DNA of 64,000 nucleotides from Oryzias latipes (GCF_002234675.1 NC_019859.2:8459983-8523982), one strand, 5' to 3'. Numbered from the stretch's first letter, positions 1 to 15,416 are shown. The notes: generated by a model not told the origin, from the letters alone. Made by a program: numbers and translations.

Positions 1-2490
1 TTTTGGACCATTTTAATGGCGGTTGTGTGGGAATCATTGAGAAGAGATAATTAACTTTGGGTAAGATTTTCATTTTAACCGTGGCTACCTTGCCCATAAG
101 GGACAAAGGCAGGTTGGTCCAGCGTGTTAGATCGTCCTGTATGTTTTTCAGTAATGGGGTGTAGTTTAGCTGCACCAGTTCTGATATTTTGGGGGAAAAA
201 TAAATACCTAGATATTTTATATTGCCTGATTTAACTGGTATTGTGAGTCCTTGCTCCGCATTACTGTTCAGTGGTAATAAAACAGATTTATTCCAATTAA
301 TGGAATAGTCTGATATAGAAGAGAATTCATTAATGATTGTTGCCGTTTCATTTACAGAATGTATATTACTTAAAAACAGTAATATGTCATCTGCATAGAG
401 ACTAATTTTATGATGGCTGTGTTTGGTTTTAATTCCTTTAATACTCTCATTCTGTCTTATTGCTGCAGCTAGAGGCTCGATAAATATTGCAAAAAGAGAG
501 GGGGAGAGTGGGCAACCCTGTCTAGTTCCTCTTCCAAGAAAAAACCTGTTGGAAGTCTGTTTATTAGTTCTAACTGATGCATTGGGGTTGTGATATAATA
601 TTTTGATCCAATTGATGAATGATTCTCCAAACCCAAACTTATGGAGGGCAGCAATGAGGAACTTCCAATTTACTCTATCAAAGGCTTTTTCAGCATCCAG
701 TGATAGTATAGTCATTTCCTGGTTTTTGATGGTGGCAAAGTCTATTATGTTAACGAGTCTGCGGACATTGTCATCCGAGTGTCTGCCTTTGATGAATCCA
801 GTTTGATCAAAGTCAATTATGTGAGGAGTGACTTTTTCTATTCTCTGTGCTAGTGCTTTGCAGATAATTTTTACATCTGCATTAATTAAAGAAATGGGGC
901 GATAGCTTGAAGGACTCGTGGGGTCTTTGTCTGGTTTTAGAAGAAGGATAATGTTGGCAGAGTTCATGTTAGGTGGTAGAGATTGGCTTTCATTGATAAA
1001 TTTTACCGTTTTATAAAACGTTGCTGCCAGTTGTTCCCAGAATTCCTTATAAAACTCTGCAGGAAAGCCGTCAGGCCCTGGTGCTTTACCATTAGGCATA
1101 AGTAACAGAGCTTCATGAAGCTCAGACAACGAGAGCGGAGAGTCTAAATTTGTGATTTGATCTTCGTTTAACTTGGGCAGGTTTATATTGTTGAGAAATG
1201 AGTTGATGCTTTGTTCTGATGGATTGATCTGTGGAGTGTATAAGTTTTGATAAAAGTCTTTAAACGCATTATTAATTTTTACCGGGTCATGGGTGACATT
1301 CCCTGTTTGGTCCATAATCGAAGTGATTGTTGATTTTTCTTTATTAATTTTAAGCTGATTAGCTAGAAATTTGCCAGATTTATTTGAGTTTTCATATCTT
1401 TCCAGTCGAAGCCTTTGTATCTGGAATTGTGTTTGTTTATTGATGATGTCATTTAACTGCAGCTTTAAATTTTTCAGGTCCCCCAGTATGTGTTCCTGTG
1501 CAGAAGCAGCATAAGCAGTCTCCAGAGTTTTTATTTTTTTTCTTGATTCTAATAAATCTGCTTTCTCCTTGCGTTTTTTATGCGTTGAATAAGAGATGAT
1601 TTTCCCTCTCATGACTGCTTTTGCTGCTTCCCAAAGAATACTTGGTGATATTTCAGAAGTATCGTTGAATTCTAAGAAGGTTGCCCACTCTTTTTTAAAG
1701 AATTCAATAAATTCCTGGTCTTTTAACAGAGATGTATTAAACCTCCAGGTTGAACCCGAGGGTCTGGGTACTTCCCTTGAAATAGTAACAGAAACTGGTG
1801 CATGGTCACTGATAATAATTGGATGAATGTTGGAACTTTTAATTTCTTTCAAAAGGGAGTTACTGACTAATAAATAATCTAAACGAGATTGTGAATGGTG
1901 AACTGGAGAAAAAAAGGTGAACCCCTTAGTGCTTGGATGACATGAGCGCCACGCGTCGCAGAGACCCAGATCATTCATGTACTGCTTTAGAATACTTGCA
2001 GACTGCCATGTACGCTGGTTTGCTGCTGTGCTGAGTCTGTCAAGTTCAGGGTCCAAAACAAGGTTGAAGTCTCCTCCTATAATGATTGTGGAGTCAGAGT
2101 GAACTGAGAGTGAGGTGAAGAATCTGTGAAAGAAGGAAGAGTCGTCAACATTAGGACCGTATACACTCGCTATACAATAGTCCTTATTCTGAATGGATAT
2201 ATTAATGATTACAAATCTGCCTTCTGGGTCAGTACTGTATCCTTATGAGTAAATGTAACATTTTTATTAATCAAAACTGCAACCCCTCTTTGTTTGGAGT
2301 TGAAACTGGCAGAATACATAGCTGGATACTGGGAACAGCACAGGAGATGACCAGCTGATAAAGATAAATGGGTCTCCTGCAGCAGAGCTATATCTGCTTT
2401 AAGATCATTCAGGTGATTTAACACTTTCAATCTCTTTGGCCCAGAACCAAGTCCACGCACATTCCAGCTAACGATGTTAAGACTGTTCAT
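1..2490 (-). pseudogene. LINE ORF2 (APE endonuclease and reverse transcriptase), one frameshift, C-terminus off-window
   Basis: The frame opens at 2490 with MNSLNIVSWNVRGLG and LLQETHLS, the first endonuclease motifs. It hits a TAA at 2209-2211. One base out of phase the protein continues with the remaining APE signatures (YGPN, GGDFN, RLDY, SDHAP). It then stays open to the left edge through the RT domain: NGKAPGPDGFPAEF, SYRPISLIN, QTGFIKGRHSDDN, DAEKAFDRVNW, RQGCPLSP and the catalytic YADD box encoded at 386-397. A single missing base around 2230-2234 explains the break. Roughly 830 codons are in the window and the C-terminal part is beyond it. It could be a dead copy, or a live one with an assembly error. 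Confidence 0.9.
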
Positions 2491-3007
2491 AGCTGTTCTA
2501 ACCGGGAGAGTGCAAGGCTAAATAGTGCCTGTGCCCGTCCGTGTGCCCGCTGTGCGTACCTGCTACACTGACAAGCGCTATGCGTTGTGGGTGAACGTGT
2601 CTTAGCTGTGAGCTGCATGTTGCGTGCGTCCTGTGTGAGCCTAAGTGAGGTTTTTGCAGTTTATCAACGTGTGTGTGCGGGATCGCGTGTGCATGCTCTT
2701 ATGCGCGCTAGTATGCGCGCGCGCCCGTTCCGTGCATAGATAAATACTCACCGTGGTTGCGTTGACTTTACCTGATTCACATATGAGGACATGGGAAGGG
2801 GGGGGGACAAGAGAAAAGAGAGAGGGAAAGAGAAAGAACAAAAAACAAAAACAACGAAACAACAACAGAAACATGAATGTGAGAGAAAGAAAAAACACTT
2901 TTCCTGAGAGGTGTGGATTATTGATGATCCGATTATTTCCTATTCAATTAAATAAGTTTGCTGGTTTCTTCTGGGCAGCGCAGATGTCAGTGCGCCTCTG
3001 AAAGCCT

Positions 3008-3775
3008 TCAGCACAGCCAGGGTGTTACCTCTGGGTCCCGGAACAGCTTGCCGTTCACAAAAAGTTTATCAACGGCAACCACCGCGCGGGCTCCAGCAGA
3101 CAGGTGCTTCCTCCTCAGCGGGAAGAGGATTTTCCGCCGGCGGAGGATCTCGCCTGGAAACTGATCATTCAAGCTATAATGTGTGTCTTTCAGCTCTCGT
3201 CCTCTGCTTTTTACCTGCATCTTTTGTTTATAATGTTCAAATTTAGCAACAATAGGACGGGGACGCTGATTGTCCGGCCTTTTTCCTCCGAGCCGGTGAA
3301 CCCTGTGGAAGGAGATCTTCTGGACCTCTTCCTTGGGCAGCTTCAGGTGGACCTCTATGAAGGACTTAACAATGTTCTCCGGGACTTCCCCTGCCTCTTC
3401 TGGAATCCCTGCGAACACTAGATTGTCCCTCATGCTCCTCGCCTGAAGATCCAGGAGGGTTTCCTTGATGGATCGGTTTTCCTCAGAGAGACGGGCGGTG
3501 TCGTGGCCCAAGGTCTTGACGGTCTCTCTGAGGGCCTGGTTCTCCGCTGCGAGCTCCTGCACCTGCTGTTGGCTGAACTCCAGAGACTCTCGCAGACCTT
3601 GGAATTCCTTATGGAGGATCTCCAGCAGATTTAAACGGCAATCAAGGCTGGAGAGCTTTTTATCAATTGAATCCAGGATATCACTCATGTTGCTGCCTGG
3701 GGAGGAGGCAGCCCCCGGGGAGTCTTCGGGACGGTTGCGTTTGGTGGACGGAGTGGCGGTGTTGGATTTCTTCAT
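3008..3775 (-). CDS. LINE ORF1 protein (L1-type nucleic-acid chaperone), 255 aa
   Basis: An intact reading frame of 255 codons. Residues about 30-120 are rich in Leu/Glu/Gln/Arg heptads (coiled coil, the trimerisation region of L1 ORF1p). A segment starting around the motif RDNLVFAGIPE fits the RRM-like domain. The C-terminal part is basic, with an RRRKILFPLRRKHL stretch, as in the L1 ORF1 C-terminal domain. In L1 elements this protein binds the element RNA and acts as a chaperone in target-primed reverse transcription. The N-terminus (MKKSNTATPSTKRNRPEDSP) is Ser/Thr/Pro-rich and probably disordered. It belongs to the mobile element and is not a host gene. Confidence 0.88.
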   Translation of the reverse strand: MKKSNTATPSTKRNRPEDSPGAASSPGSNMSDILDSIDKKLSSLDCRLNLLEILHKEFQGLRESLEFSQQQVQELAAENQALRETVKTLGHDTARLSEENRSIKETLLDLQARSMRDNLVFAGIPEEAGEVPENIVKSFIEVHLKLPKEEVQKISFHRVHRLGGKRPDNQRPRPIVAKFEHYKQKMQVKSRGRELKDTHYSLNDQFPGEILRRRKILFPLRRKHLSAGARAVVAVDKLFVNGKLFRDPEVTPWLC

Positions 3776-4049
3776 GAGGCAGGTATTGAAACACTCGTCG
3801 ATGTAATTCTCCAGATCCTCCAGGTCCTCCAGGTCTTCCAGGCTGGCAAATGCTTGACAAACTTTTTCAGATTTTTATTTTTTAACTTTCTGGATTATTT
3901 AAATATGGCGGTGTAATTAAATAAATCAAAAATGTTTGTTCACAACTTACGCGCCGCCAAGTAAACTCACCACACTCCTCTCGTCGGCTCTCGCGATACT
4001 ACCCATGCAGCTTATTTCTACAAAAAAGCATTTTTTTGTGTGTCTGCTC

Positions 4050-4175
4050 CTGATTTACCACTTGAAGAAAATAAATATTCCCAAATGCAATTTAAAGGTT
4101 AGTTTTCTTTAAATATGTCCTCCATTATCAGAAAAACAAACGTAAAAAACACGATTTTCATCAGTCTTTAAATTC
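4050..4175 (+). repeat. Family A TIR element, fragment of the 3' end
   Basis: The stretch with TCCTCCATTATCAGAAAAAC followed by an A-rich part and ATTTTCATCAGTCTTTAA matches the 3' end of the longer copies near 18.3-18.9, 23.4-23.7 and 30.2-30.7 kb. Only the last 100-130 bp are recognisable here. See the family A finding. Confidence 0.55.
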
Positions 4176-4734
4176 AATAAAAAGGAGATGAAACGGTTCT
4201 GTAAAAAAATAAAAATGGTTTGGTTAAAAAAATGTAAATTTTACACGATGAGAAGCTGAACATTTAAAAAAGTAATCCAAAAAAGTAGCTGCACCCTGAG
4301 CAGCCAGCATAGAAATGTCTGTGGTTCCACTTTTCAGACCATGATGTCCAAACTTTAACCAGAACTCTCCAGAACTTTTACTCTGGTCTGTTTGGACTAT
4401 TGTTCTGCTGAAACTCACAATGGGATGGAGCGGGTTCTGGGACAAAATGGTTTGTAGCCCCATATTATCATACCACCCACCCCCACCATGTCTGTTGTTT
4501 TGATCTTATTCTGAAAATCTGTTGGTTTGAATCCAGATGCATCAGGAAACGGGCCTTCCAGAAAGCTCCTCTTGCGTCTCATCAGTCCATAGAGTATCTG
4601 TCCAGATGTTTTGAATCCAGATGCTTCTGTCAGATTTCAGACGGGTCTTTGATCTTTTTGCTTAGAACTTTCTCCCACAGATCTGTCTTTGTCTTTCTGG
4701 AGCTTCGGTCACATGTGTGTCCGTGTGACGCGTG

Positions 4735-5240
4735 TTAAACGGGCCTTCTTGGATGCCAGTCTAGTCCACGGTATTCACACTGGACATGCAGGGAGGGGCT
4801 TCTACTGTCTAACAGCGGATGTCTGCCACCTACAGTTGGAAGAGGTTTGGTGCACATCTGGTGAATCTCGCTCCAGGCTTTTTCTTTCACAGCTCTGCTT
4901 CGATATTTGAAGGACTTGGTGTCACAATTCCAGCCGAGCGCAGACCGCTATGATTCATTTCTCTTCCATGATCGATGTTCCAACGGTTGGAACGTCAGTG
5001 AATTAAACCGTCACTACCAAATCCAAGTCCCTGATTGGTCAAAGTTCCACCTGGATCCACTTTCAATGTGCGTTCAATGGCCGCACACTGTGTAGGTAGA
5101 GCCCAAAAACCTTTGGGAAAACGTGCGTAGCGACACAGAACGTAAGACGGTTGACCACAGAGGCGGCCGCTTGAGCGCCAAATGTAGCTGTTAAAACTCT
5201 GACCTTCAGTGAGTTGGGTGAAACCTGCAGGTCCTTCCAT
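4735..5240 (+). repeat. Family C dispersed repeat, copy 1
   Basis: It shares with the copies at 24.9, 39.45 and 45.3 kb, in the same order, a TTCACACTGGAC start, GCTCCAGGCTTTTTCTTTC, TCTTCCATGATC, a GTCACTACCAAATC block with CTGATTGGTCAA, and TTCAATGGCCG followed by GTAGAGCCC. The right end appears truncated or diverged, because the terminal GCCGGTGTGAAC block is not seen. There is no coding capacity. It is a non-autonomous DNA element, probably hAT-like from its termini. Confidence 0.6.
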
Positions 5241-5364
5241 CGCTGGAAGATTTTTTTTTCAAATTTCAGAGTTTCTGAGATCTTTCCTCTGCTTCACTTA
5301 AAAGGATTTTAGTTTTACAAACTAAACTTCACTAAAAAAGTTTTTTTTACTTGTGTGACATGAA

Positions 5365-5575
5365 AACAAGTGGCTGGATGCCTCCGTTGGAAAAGTGCAG
5401 GACTGGACAATGGGAAAGCCAGGTTTATTTCCCAGCCTCATGCAAGACTCTTCACTCTACTGTGTAGCCCAAGTCTGGGTGTCCCCGTGCCTGTCCCCAG
5501 CTCGGATAAAATCCAGGGTTGCGTCGGTCTGTGTGAATCGGTGAAAGCTGATTTGCTGTGGCGACCCCTGAAGGG
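5365..5575 (+). repeat. Fragment of a common teleost interspersed repeat
   Basis: The sequence carries phrases I recognise from a widespread fish repeat: CTGGATGCCTCCG, GGATAAAATCCAGGGTTGCG and GCTGATTTGCTGTGGCGACCCCTGAAGGG. These resemble the 3' end of a LINE or its SINE partner. The exact class cannot be settled by eye. Confidence 0.45.
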
Positions 5576-5619
5576 TTAAAACAAAACAGTTGATTCTTTT
5601 TTTTCCAGAGATCTCTTAA

Positions 5620-5824
5620 CCCTTGTGCTATCCTAGGCACTTTAACATTGGGAGTTGGGTCATCTAGACCCACTAGACAGTGCTCTGAACCTTTTTTCTT
5701 CAATGATTTGTGATCTTCACTGGTGTCCATGGATTACATGAAATCTTTCCACCTTTATCCACCTTTGTCATGGTAGGGAGAACACGTCAATGTAAGGTTG
5801 GGTCATCTAAGATAGCACAAGGGG
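5620..5824. mobile_element. piggyBac-type MITE, 205 bp
   Basis: Inverted ends CCCTTGTGCTATC (5620 onward) and GATAGCACAAGGGG (5811-5824) enclose about 180 bp without coding potential. The left flank is TTAA (5616-5619). The right flank is TTTA (5825-5828), one change from the duplicated TTAA that piggyBac elements leave. The inner parts of the ends also pair: TGGGTCATCTAGACCC on the left and GGGTCATCTAAGATAG on the right. Confidence 0.8.
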
Positions 5825-6421
5825 TTTACAGAACACTTTAGGATAATTTATTTATTATTTTAGGAGAGTCTATTTTGAGGATTTTTCATGAACTGGTCAT
5901 CATTCAGACGAGGTTTTCACTCAGAAATGAAGCGGAAGTTATGCAATCATTTAACGTCTGAATAATTCATGTCAGCAGCAGGAAAAGGCTTTAGAAGAAA
6001 TGACTAATTGTTTTTGAAATGGAAAAAGTACTAAAACTACTAAAACCTTAGTTTATAAACTGGAGATGTTTAAAGAAACATTGTCTTCAAATAGTCTGCA
6101 GTTCAGATTTCATTAAAATCCTGTGATTATCAAATCCATTCATGTTTTAATAAAAGCTTTAGGGCTTTTTGTATGTTTGATGTGTTGATTCCAGCAGAGG
6201 AAACTTCCGGATTGAAGCCACTCGCGTTTCCAGTTCAGGATTCAGGACCATCATTGCAGATGTGAATGTGGCGTCCATTATTTAATCACTGGATGCTGAG
6301 GAAGCTCCACCCACCCCTCCCTCCTTCCCTCCTTCAGAAGATGACAAGCCCCGCCCATCAGAGGTGAGACTCAGCAGATTACCCTCCAGAATACCAGACA
6401 TCGTTCTGCTTTTAAATCTCT

Positions 6422-6427
6422 TTTATT
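6422..6427 (-). terminator. psmb3 polyadenylation signal AATAAA
   Basis: TTTATT on the plus strand reads AATAAA on the psmb3 strand, about 80 bases beyond the psmb3 stop codon. A TG-rich tract does not follow closely, so the cleavage site (about 6400-6410) is an estimate. Confidence 0.55.
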
Positions 6428-6507
6428 GAACCACATCAGTAGGAAATCAGACAGTACATTTTTTTTGTTTGTTTTGTTTTTTACAAAAGTAAGAGCGGGT
6501 GCAGAAA

Positions 6508-9945
<3,438 letters not shown>

Positions 9946-10059
9946 GTTGAAGGTTTTTAGTTGTTTTTCTGTTGATATATGAATAAATCTTCTTCAATGA
10001 ACCAGACGCTAGCTTTACAGTGACTACACGATTTAGAAACAACAGTCAGACAAACATGG

Positions 10060-10076
10060 GTCTGTTACGTCACTTC
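10060..10076 (-). promoter_or_regulatory. Possible CRE/ATF site upstream of psmb3
   Basis: GTTACGTCAC at about 10064-10073 is a near-consensus CRE/ATF half palindrome roughly 120 bp upstream of the psmb3 start codon. The 9900-10080 stretch is otherwise AT-rich and shows no TATA box. Functional assignment is inference. Confidence 0.35.
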
Positions 10077-10084
10077 AAAACTCT

Positions 10085-11690
10085 TTAATATGATTGGCTC
10101 TCGCTAATCCAGGCATAGTTTGGTGGAAGTGTGTTTAAAGTGAAAGTAAAGTTGCAAATCTGTCTGAATGAATAATAATGTACAACATACTTTTTAAATT
10201 GATCATTGCACAGAAAAAAACGTCTGAAAATGATGTGGAAAATATCAAAGGAAAAAAAGGCAGTATCAGTAAAATAAAGGAAATAAAGGGGACAATTCTT
10301 TTTTAAAATAAATTTTAAAAGAACAAAGGTTTTCTTACCCAAATCAAAATTTGCCAAATTCCCATGTTTTGTAAAAAAATACCAATTTCATTGGCACATC
10401 TTTAAACTTGAACATACCCTTTAATGCATTAAAAAAAAAAAAAAAAAAGGTTTTTAACATTTGACCTGTTACATAAAAGCACAGCTGTTTAACATTGAAA
10501 TAACTGCTGGTGGGAATATTTTCAGAAGGGAGAAAAATTTCCTCATAAATACATTTATTATCTTGCAGTATTTTTCTTTACAATGCAGCAAATTATGATT
10601 CCTCAAAGATCATCTTTTTCAATGTTTTTCACATATATTTAAAAAAAGGCATTGATGACATCAACATGAATCATTTTTAAAATACGACAAAAGGATTCCA
10701 GTGTTTATATTCAGCAACAACAAAAACCAAAAAAGCTCACAAAAAAGACGTTAGTCAAAACTTTCTATAAATCATAAAATGTTTTAGCTTTTTAATTTTG
10801 GGATTATCCAGTTACTATTTATTCCATTTAGAACTTTTATTTGGTATCACTAATATTTCCTTTTAATTTTTGTTTTACAGAAGAATGACATTTATGAATA
10901 ATCTTTATCCAAACTCCTACCCAAGTAATTATTTTAACTGTTACTTTTTACCATCTTTTAATAAATAGATCAACATTTATTTTTTACTCCAAAGTAGAAA
11001 GAATTTTCTCTTAAACTTTTAAGATGGAGCAGTTTTTCTTAATGAAAAAAAGGGAAATATATGTATTTAAACATGATTTTGAATTGGACCATTTTAATCA
11101 AACATTTTTTTCATGCAACACCAACAGCTTTTATAAAAAATAAAACAAAAATCAGCTTACTGTTCTGCTAATGAATCTTTTTGCTCTCAAACTATCCGAT
11201 GTGATTTAAAAAAAAAAAAATCTCTTTTGTGAAATATTCATAAACTTATTTTGCTTTACATTTTGATTGTCTGTCGTCTTTCTATTGTGTACAGAAACTA
11301 CAATTCAGACAGATTATGACTTCCAAGTATAAATCTGTATTTAACTCAACATATTTAACATTTCTCCACCTCAGTTTTGAAGTTTGTGCATCATTTTTTC
11401 TAAATGCATTTTAGTTAAACTGCAGAAGAATCGTCACTATAAGTTAGTCTGAGTGCAGAAAAATCTAACTTTCGACCCCAAAGTTGTTTTCTTTTAAGGG
11501 CAATCTGCTTAAAAGTCGGACGTAGTTCCTGAGCGGTTCAGCCTCAAGGGTGGAGTGTGAAATTAAACAAAAAAATGCGTTTGGCACTTCCGGTTTCCTT
11601 AAACCAAGTCCCACATCAATCCAAACACTCCTGAGATCAGAAACTTTTGGCACAAAATCACAAATTCAGAGCAGCAGTTTTTAAAACACC
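10085..11690. other. Intergenic AT-rich stretch between psmb3 and cwc25
   Basis: About 1.6 kb with many A and T runs and no reading frame with recognisable protein content. No repeat family or RNA gene was recognised. The right end is presumably the 3' UTR of cwc25, whose stop codon is at 11802; I could not pick a convincing polyadenylation signal on that strand. Confidence 0.6.
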
Positions 11691-11801
11691 TTTTACTTTG
11701 AAAGGACTTTTATAACAAAAGGAATACACTTTAACTGTACACAGGGATAACAAGGACTCAAAGAAGATGCATTTTACAGACAGCTTTTCAAAATAAAAGC
11801 C

Positions 11802-14800
11802 TCATCTCTTCATGAAGTTGTCCAGAGCGGCGGGTGTCCTCTGGATGGAGTGAATGTTCCGCTTCACTCGGTCCTCCAGAGACGAGCTGGCGGCGCTCTC
11901 CAGCTTCATGTTACTTCAAGAAAAGAAGAACGGAGTGTGAGGCGATGGAGGAAGAAAACAAAAGAACCAAGAGTGTGAACTCACTGGATGAAGCCGGCGT
12001 GGCGCTCGTGCTTCTGCTCGCGTTGCTTCTCCTGCTCCTCCTGCTTCTTGTACCTCCTCACGTTGTTCTCGCGGTCCTCCTCACGTTGCTTGGCCTCCTC
12101 CATCATGGCAAGCCTCTTCTTCTCCAGCTCCTCCGCAGACAGTTTCCTGCAGAATCAGCGGTTTGGTCAGGAATGTTGGAGCTGTGGCGGCGGCTGCACT
12201 CCGACCTTGCGGCGGCTCTCACTTTGACACGGGGACGCCGTGGCGGCGGAAGCGCTCTCTCTGCGGGCTCGCCACCTTCCTGTCACTCCTGTGCGACGAC
12301 GGCCCGAGCGAGAGGCCGTCCCTCCTCTGAGGAGATCTGGATCGGCTTCGATTGCGGCGCTCCGAGTGAACTGACGTCTGTTGAGGTCTGCCGCCAGGGA
12401 GCTGAGAGGAAACATCGAGGAGGAGAACATGAGAGTTTGAAACCGCTTTCATTTCCAAACTGCTCGCAGTGGGAAAGACAGGCAGCAGGGGGCGCCGACA
12501 CCACAAAATATTTTTTCCCTTGAAGCTTCAAAACTGGAGTGTAAAGACAACCAGATGATTTTCCAGATTATTTTCTTCCTCATAATCATTCTGTCAGGAT
12601 TAGTTAAATCTTTTCTTGCATGAAAACAAATAGTTTAACTTTAAAACAATCACGACTCAACAGAAATTGTTTTTTAAAATACATTTTTTGCTTTTTTGTT
12701 GTACTAACGACATCATCTTCATGAATATATTTTGTTTTCTTTACATCTTTGCTCCTCATCGGCTGAAATATTTTCATAGAGCGTTGAATAGAAAAGAGGC
12801 TTCGGTTTTTATCCAAACAGCATCAGTCAGAGGTTTGACTGCTTCTCTTAAGCGTCTTTCTGAGGAGAACTTAATATTCCAGAAGCACAAAATTGCAAAA
12901 TCTTTTCTCAATGAATGCAGAAAATCTGTTTGCAGAGGCTAAACGTTATTTCCATGTATGGACATCACATTCCGACTGCTAAATACTTATGGTAGTATTC
13001 ATTTTTTTTAACCTTGGATACATGAAGTAAAATCAATTTATTCAAATGATTTTAGAACTTGACAAATTGACTTTTAAAGCCAGATTGAGACGGTGATGTT
13101 GGTAAAAGGATGTTGAGTTTGGAGCCGACAGGAATGAGGAAGACCAAAGAGGAGGTTAGTGGATGTGGAGGAGGAGGTGGTTGGTGTGAGTGAGGAAGGG
13201 TAGGATGATGAAGGGAGCAGAAGCAGTCATGTGGTGGCAGCGAGTCCTGGGCTCAAACAGCAGCTCTGACCTGCAGGCCGTATCCGGGCAGATGGGGAGC
13301 TCGGCTTCCGGGTTTGGACTCCTTTGACCTGAAAACAGGAGATGGTGACTTTCATGGTTTTACAGTCGCACGTCGTCACTCGTCTCTCTTTTGTACTTGA
13401 TTCTGTTGCCCTCATCTTCCGAGCTGGAGCTTGAACTCCTCCTCCTGTGCTTCTTTTCTTTCCTTCTCTCCCGGTCTCCTTTCTTCTCTTTCTTCTCCTT
13501 CTTCCTCTTCTTCTTCTTCTTCTCCTCCTCAAGGTTTAGTCGCAGCTATAAAAAAAAAATCATCAACAGGCTGTGAGTCTGTCACCTTCATCTCCATCGA
13601 GCAGGAGAACAGAGGAAGTCCTCACCATTTCTTTGATTTTCTTCATCTTCACAGGATTGGTCAGAACTTCCCTCTTCTTGTCCTGCTCACGTTTTCTTCA
13701 GAGGGAGCGAGAGAAAAAAGTTATTCTGAGTTTTTTTTTTTTTAACCAGACTCTCAGAACAAGCTGCTTCACTCACCGGATCTCAAACAGAGGATCCTCC
13801 CTGATCTTGGCAGCCAGGTCCAGGTTGGAGGCGGGGGTGTTGGAGCTGAAGATGGATCCGGGCAGGAGCCCCGTCTCCGCTGATGGTCCGCTCTCGGGCT
13901 CTGCGTACTGATCTGTGATCTGCTTATCGATGGGGCGCCCCATCAGGTACTCGTCTCTGGAGATTTGTCCGGCTGGACCCTGGTACATCCAGTCCAGTCT
14001 GTCGTCCTTTTTCCTAACAGAGCATCAGGAGGTTCAGACTTGGTAGAAAGCTCCCAAAAGCCTCTACCAAAAACGTGCCAACACTCACTTAATAGCGCCC
14101 GCTTCCTCTGCGAATCTGGTTATCTCCTCTCGAGCTCGCTCCTCTTTCAGCTCCTTCTGCAGCTCCTCAATTTTCTTTCGTTCTGCTTCATATTTCTGCT
14201 CGGCTTTCCAGACCCGCTCGATGTTTTTCATAGTCTGGGGGTGCCAGCTCTTCTTCAGGTTCTGGAGGAAGGAGTTCAAACTTACTTTTAGTAACAGCTT
14301 TTTCATCTTCATATAAGGTCTTCATTTTTTCCAATTTATATCATTACATATGGGGCAAAAATACAACTTTTTTTTTAACCCTATCTGACATTTCTAAAGT
14401 GTTTTTTTTTTTTTTAGATTAATTACAGATTTTAGCATGAAGCTATGACACTCCTGTTAGTCATTTAGTAATGTTAGTAATCCCCTGTATTTTACCCAAA
14501 TACAAGACTTCAGGAGCAAGTTCAACCCATTTGTTACAAATATAAACACACTATGAAATCATTATACATCATTAATTTTTCCAACTTTTATTTTAAGTTG
14601 CAAAAATTCTTTTACATTTTCACATTTATAAATCTTTAACTGTCAATTCACTTAATGAAGATTTAACAAACTAATTTAATCAACAGCTGTGCAATCTGTG
14701 AGTTTTGCATTTTATTTTGAAAAAGGGAAGTTGTCGATAAATACGAATAAATTTTTATTTAATACATGAATAAACAAATCACTATTTAAAATGCATTTTT

Positions 14801-15296
14801 TTATTAAAATTTTATTTTGTGTTTAAATATGTTCACTGCAGATAATTTTCAGTTGTAATAGAAACTAAAAGTCTCATCACTGTTTGACTTATAAGGTCTT
14901 TTTTTTAACGGTGTAAACGGTAGATTTGACATCGACGTGAGTTTAAACTGAAAGGCTGAATGAATATTTGACATCATTCATCTGAAAACGAACATGATTG
15001 TCTCTAAACCTCCACAACAACACAATGATCCGTGCTCGTTCCTTTAAAAACATTAGCCTATCAGATTTAGAAAGAAAATGACCAACGTAAAATGTAGGCC
15101 GGCGGAATTTAAGAATAAATCTAAAATTATTTAATATATAAATATGAAATACAAAACTGTTGTAGATCGTAAATATCGACGTAAAAACTTAAATGCGTTT
15201 TTTCTGAACAGATCATCTGCTTTAGCTTCCTTTTCATCAACGCAGGCGCTAATATTCGACAGTTTAGATCAAACTTACCAGATCTCCTCCCCCCAT
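11802..15296 (-). CDS. cwc25: Pre-mRNA-splicing factor CWC25 homolog
   Basis: CWC25 is the step-one spliceosome factor that joins the Prp2-activated complex and promotes branching in the nucleus. Coding exons in transcript order: 15279-15296 (MGGGDL), 14089-14261, 13777-14013, 13626-13695, 13397-13545, 13271-13328, 12223-12401, 11985-12146, 11802-11913. They total 1158 nt, 385 aa (human about 425). The N-terminal CIR/Cwc25 region reads NLKKSWHPQTMKNIERVWKA, then LDWMYQGPAG, RDEYLMGRPIDK, ETGLLPGSIF and KIREDPLF. A Lys/Glu-rich helix and an SR-like stretch (NRSRSRSPQRR) follow. The C-terminal box is KLSAEELEKKR to AGFIHNMKLES and SLEDRVKRNIHS, ending NFMKR. All introns are GT-AG. The exon 5 donor (13396/13397) was chosen because it restores phase into exon 6, whose LPGYGLQ matches human CWC25. 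The middle is shorter than in human. Confidence 0.95.
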
Positions 15297-15416
15297 CTTG
15301 AAAACTCAGTGTTTTCTCTATAAAAAGCGAAATCTAAAGGTTTACTTTGACGTTAAAAAATGTAGAAAACGACAAGCCGTCGAAGAAAATGGACACGGTG
15401 TGATATGTTTAGTGCA

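Larger units (their letters stand above)
1..4000 (-). mobile_element. L1-like non-LTR retrotransposon, 3' end beyond the window
   Basis: A long autonomous LINE lies on the minus strand. It has a short 5' UTR (about 3776-4000), an ORF1 with coiled coil (3008-3775), a spacer of about 520 bp, and an ORF2 starting at 2490 that encodes an APE-type endonuclease followed by a reverse transcriptase. The two-ORF layout, the coiled-coil ORF1 and the endonuclease/RT order are those of the L1/Tx1 group. The right boundary near 4000 is estimated from where ORF1-linked GC-rich sequence gives way to AT-rich DNA. I cannot see a target-site duplication because the 3' end is outside the window. The copy looks young: ORF1 is intact and ORF2 has only one visible frameshift. 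Confidence 0.9.

Noticed and set aside
2641-3164. Overlapping 68-85-codon frames on both strands between and across the LINE ORFs
   Set aside because: They lie in the LINE spacer or across ORF1 in other frames, are low-complexity (R/K- or F/L-rich), and have no splice or promoter context.
11834-12523. A 229-codon plus-strand frame
   Set aside because: It is the antisense of cwc25 exons 7-9. The long LLLLLL run is the complement of Lys/Glu/Arg codons of the real exons.
13227-13532. A 101-codon minus-strand frame rich in Arg
   Set aside because: A wrong-frame reading through cwc25 exons 5 and 6. The correct frame gives the Lys/Glu helix and LPGYGLQ.
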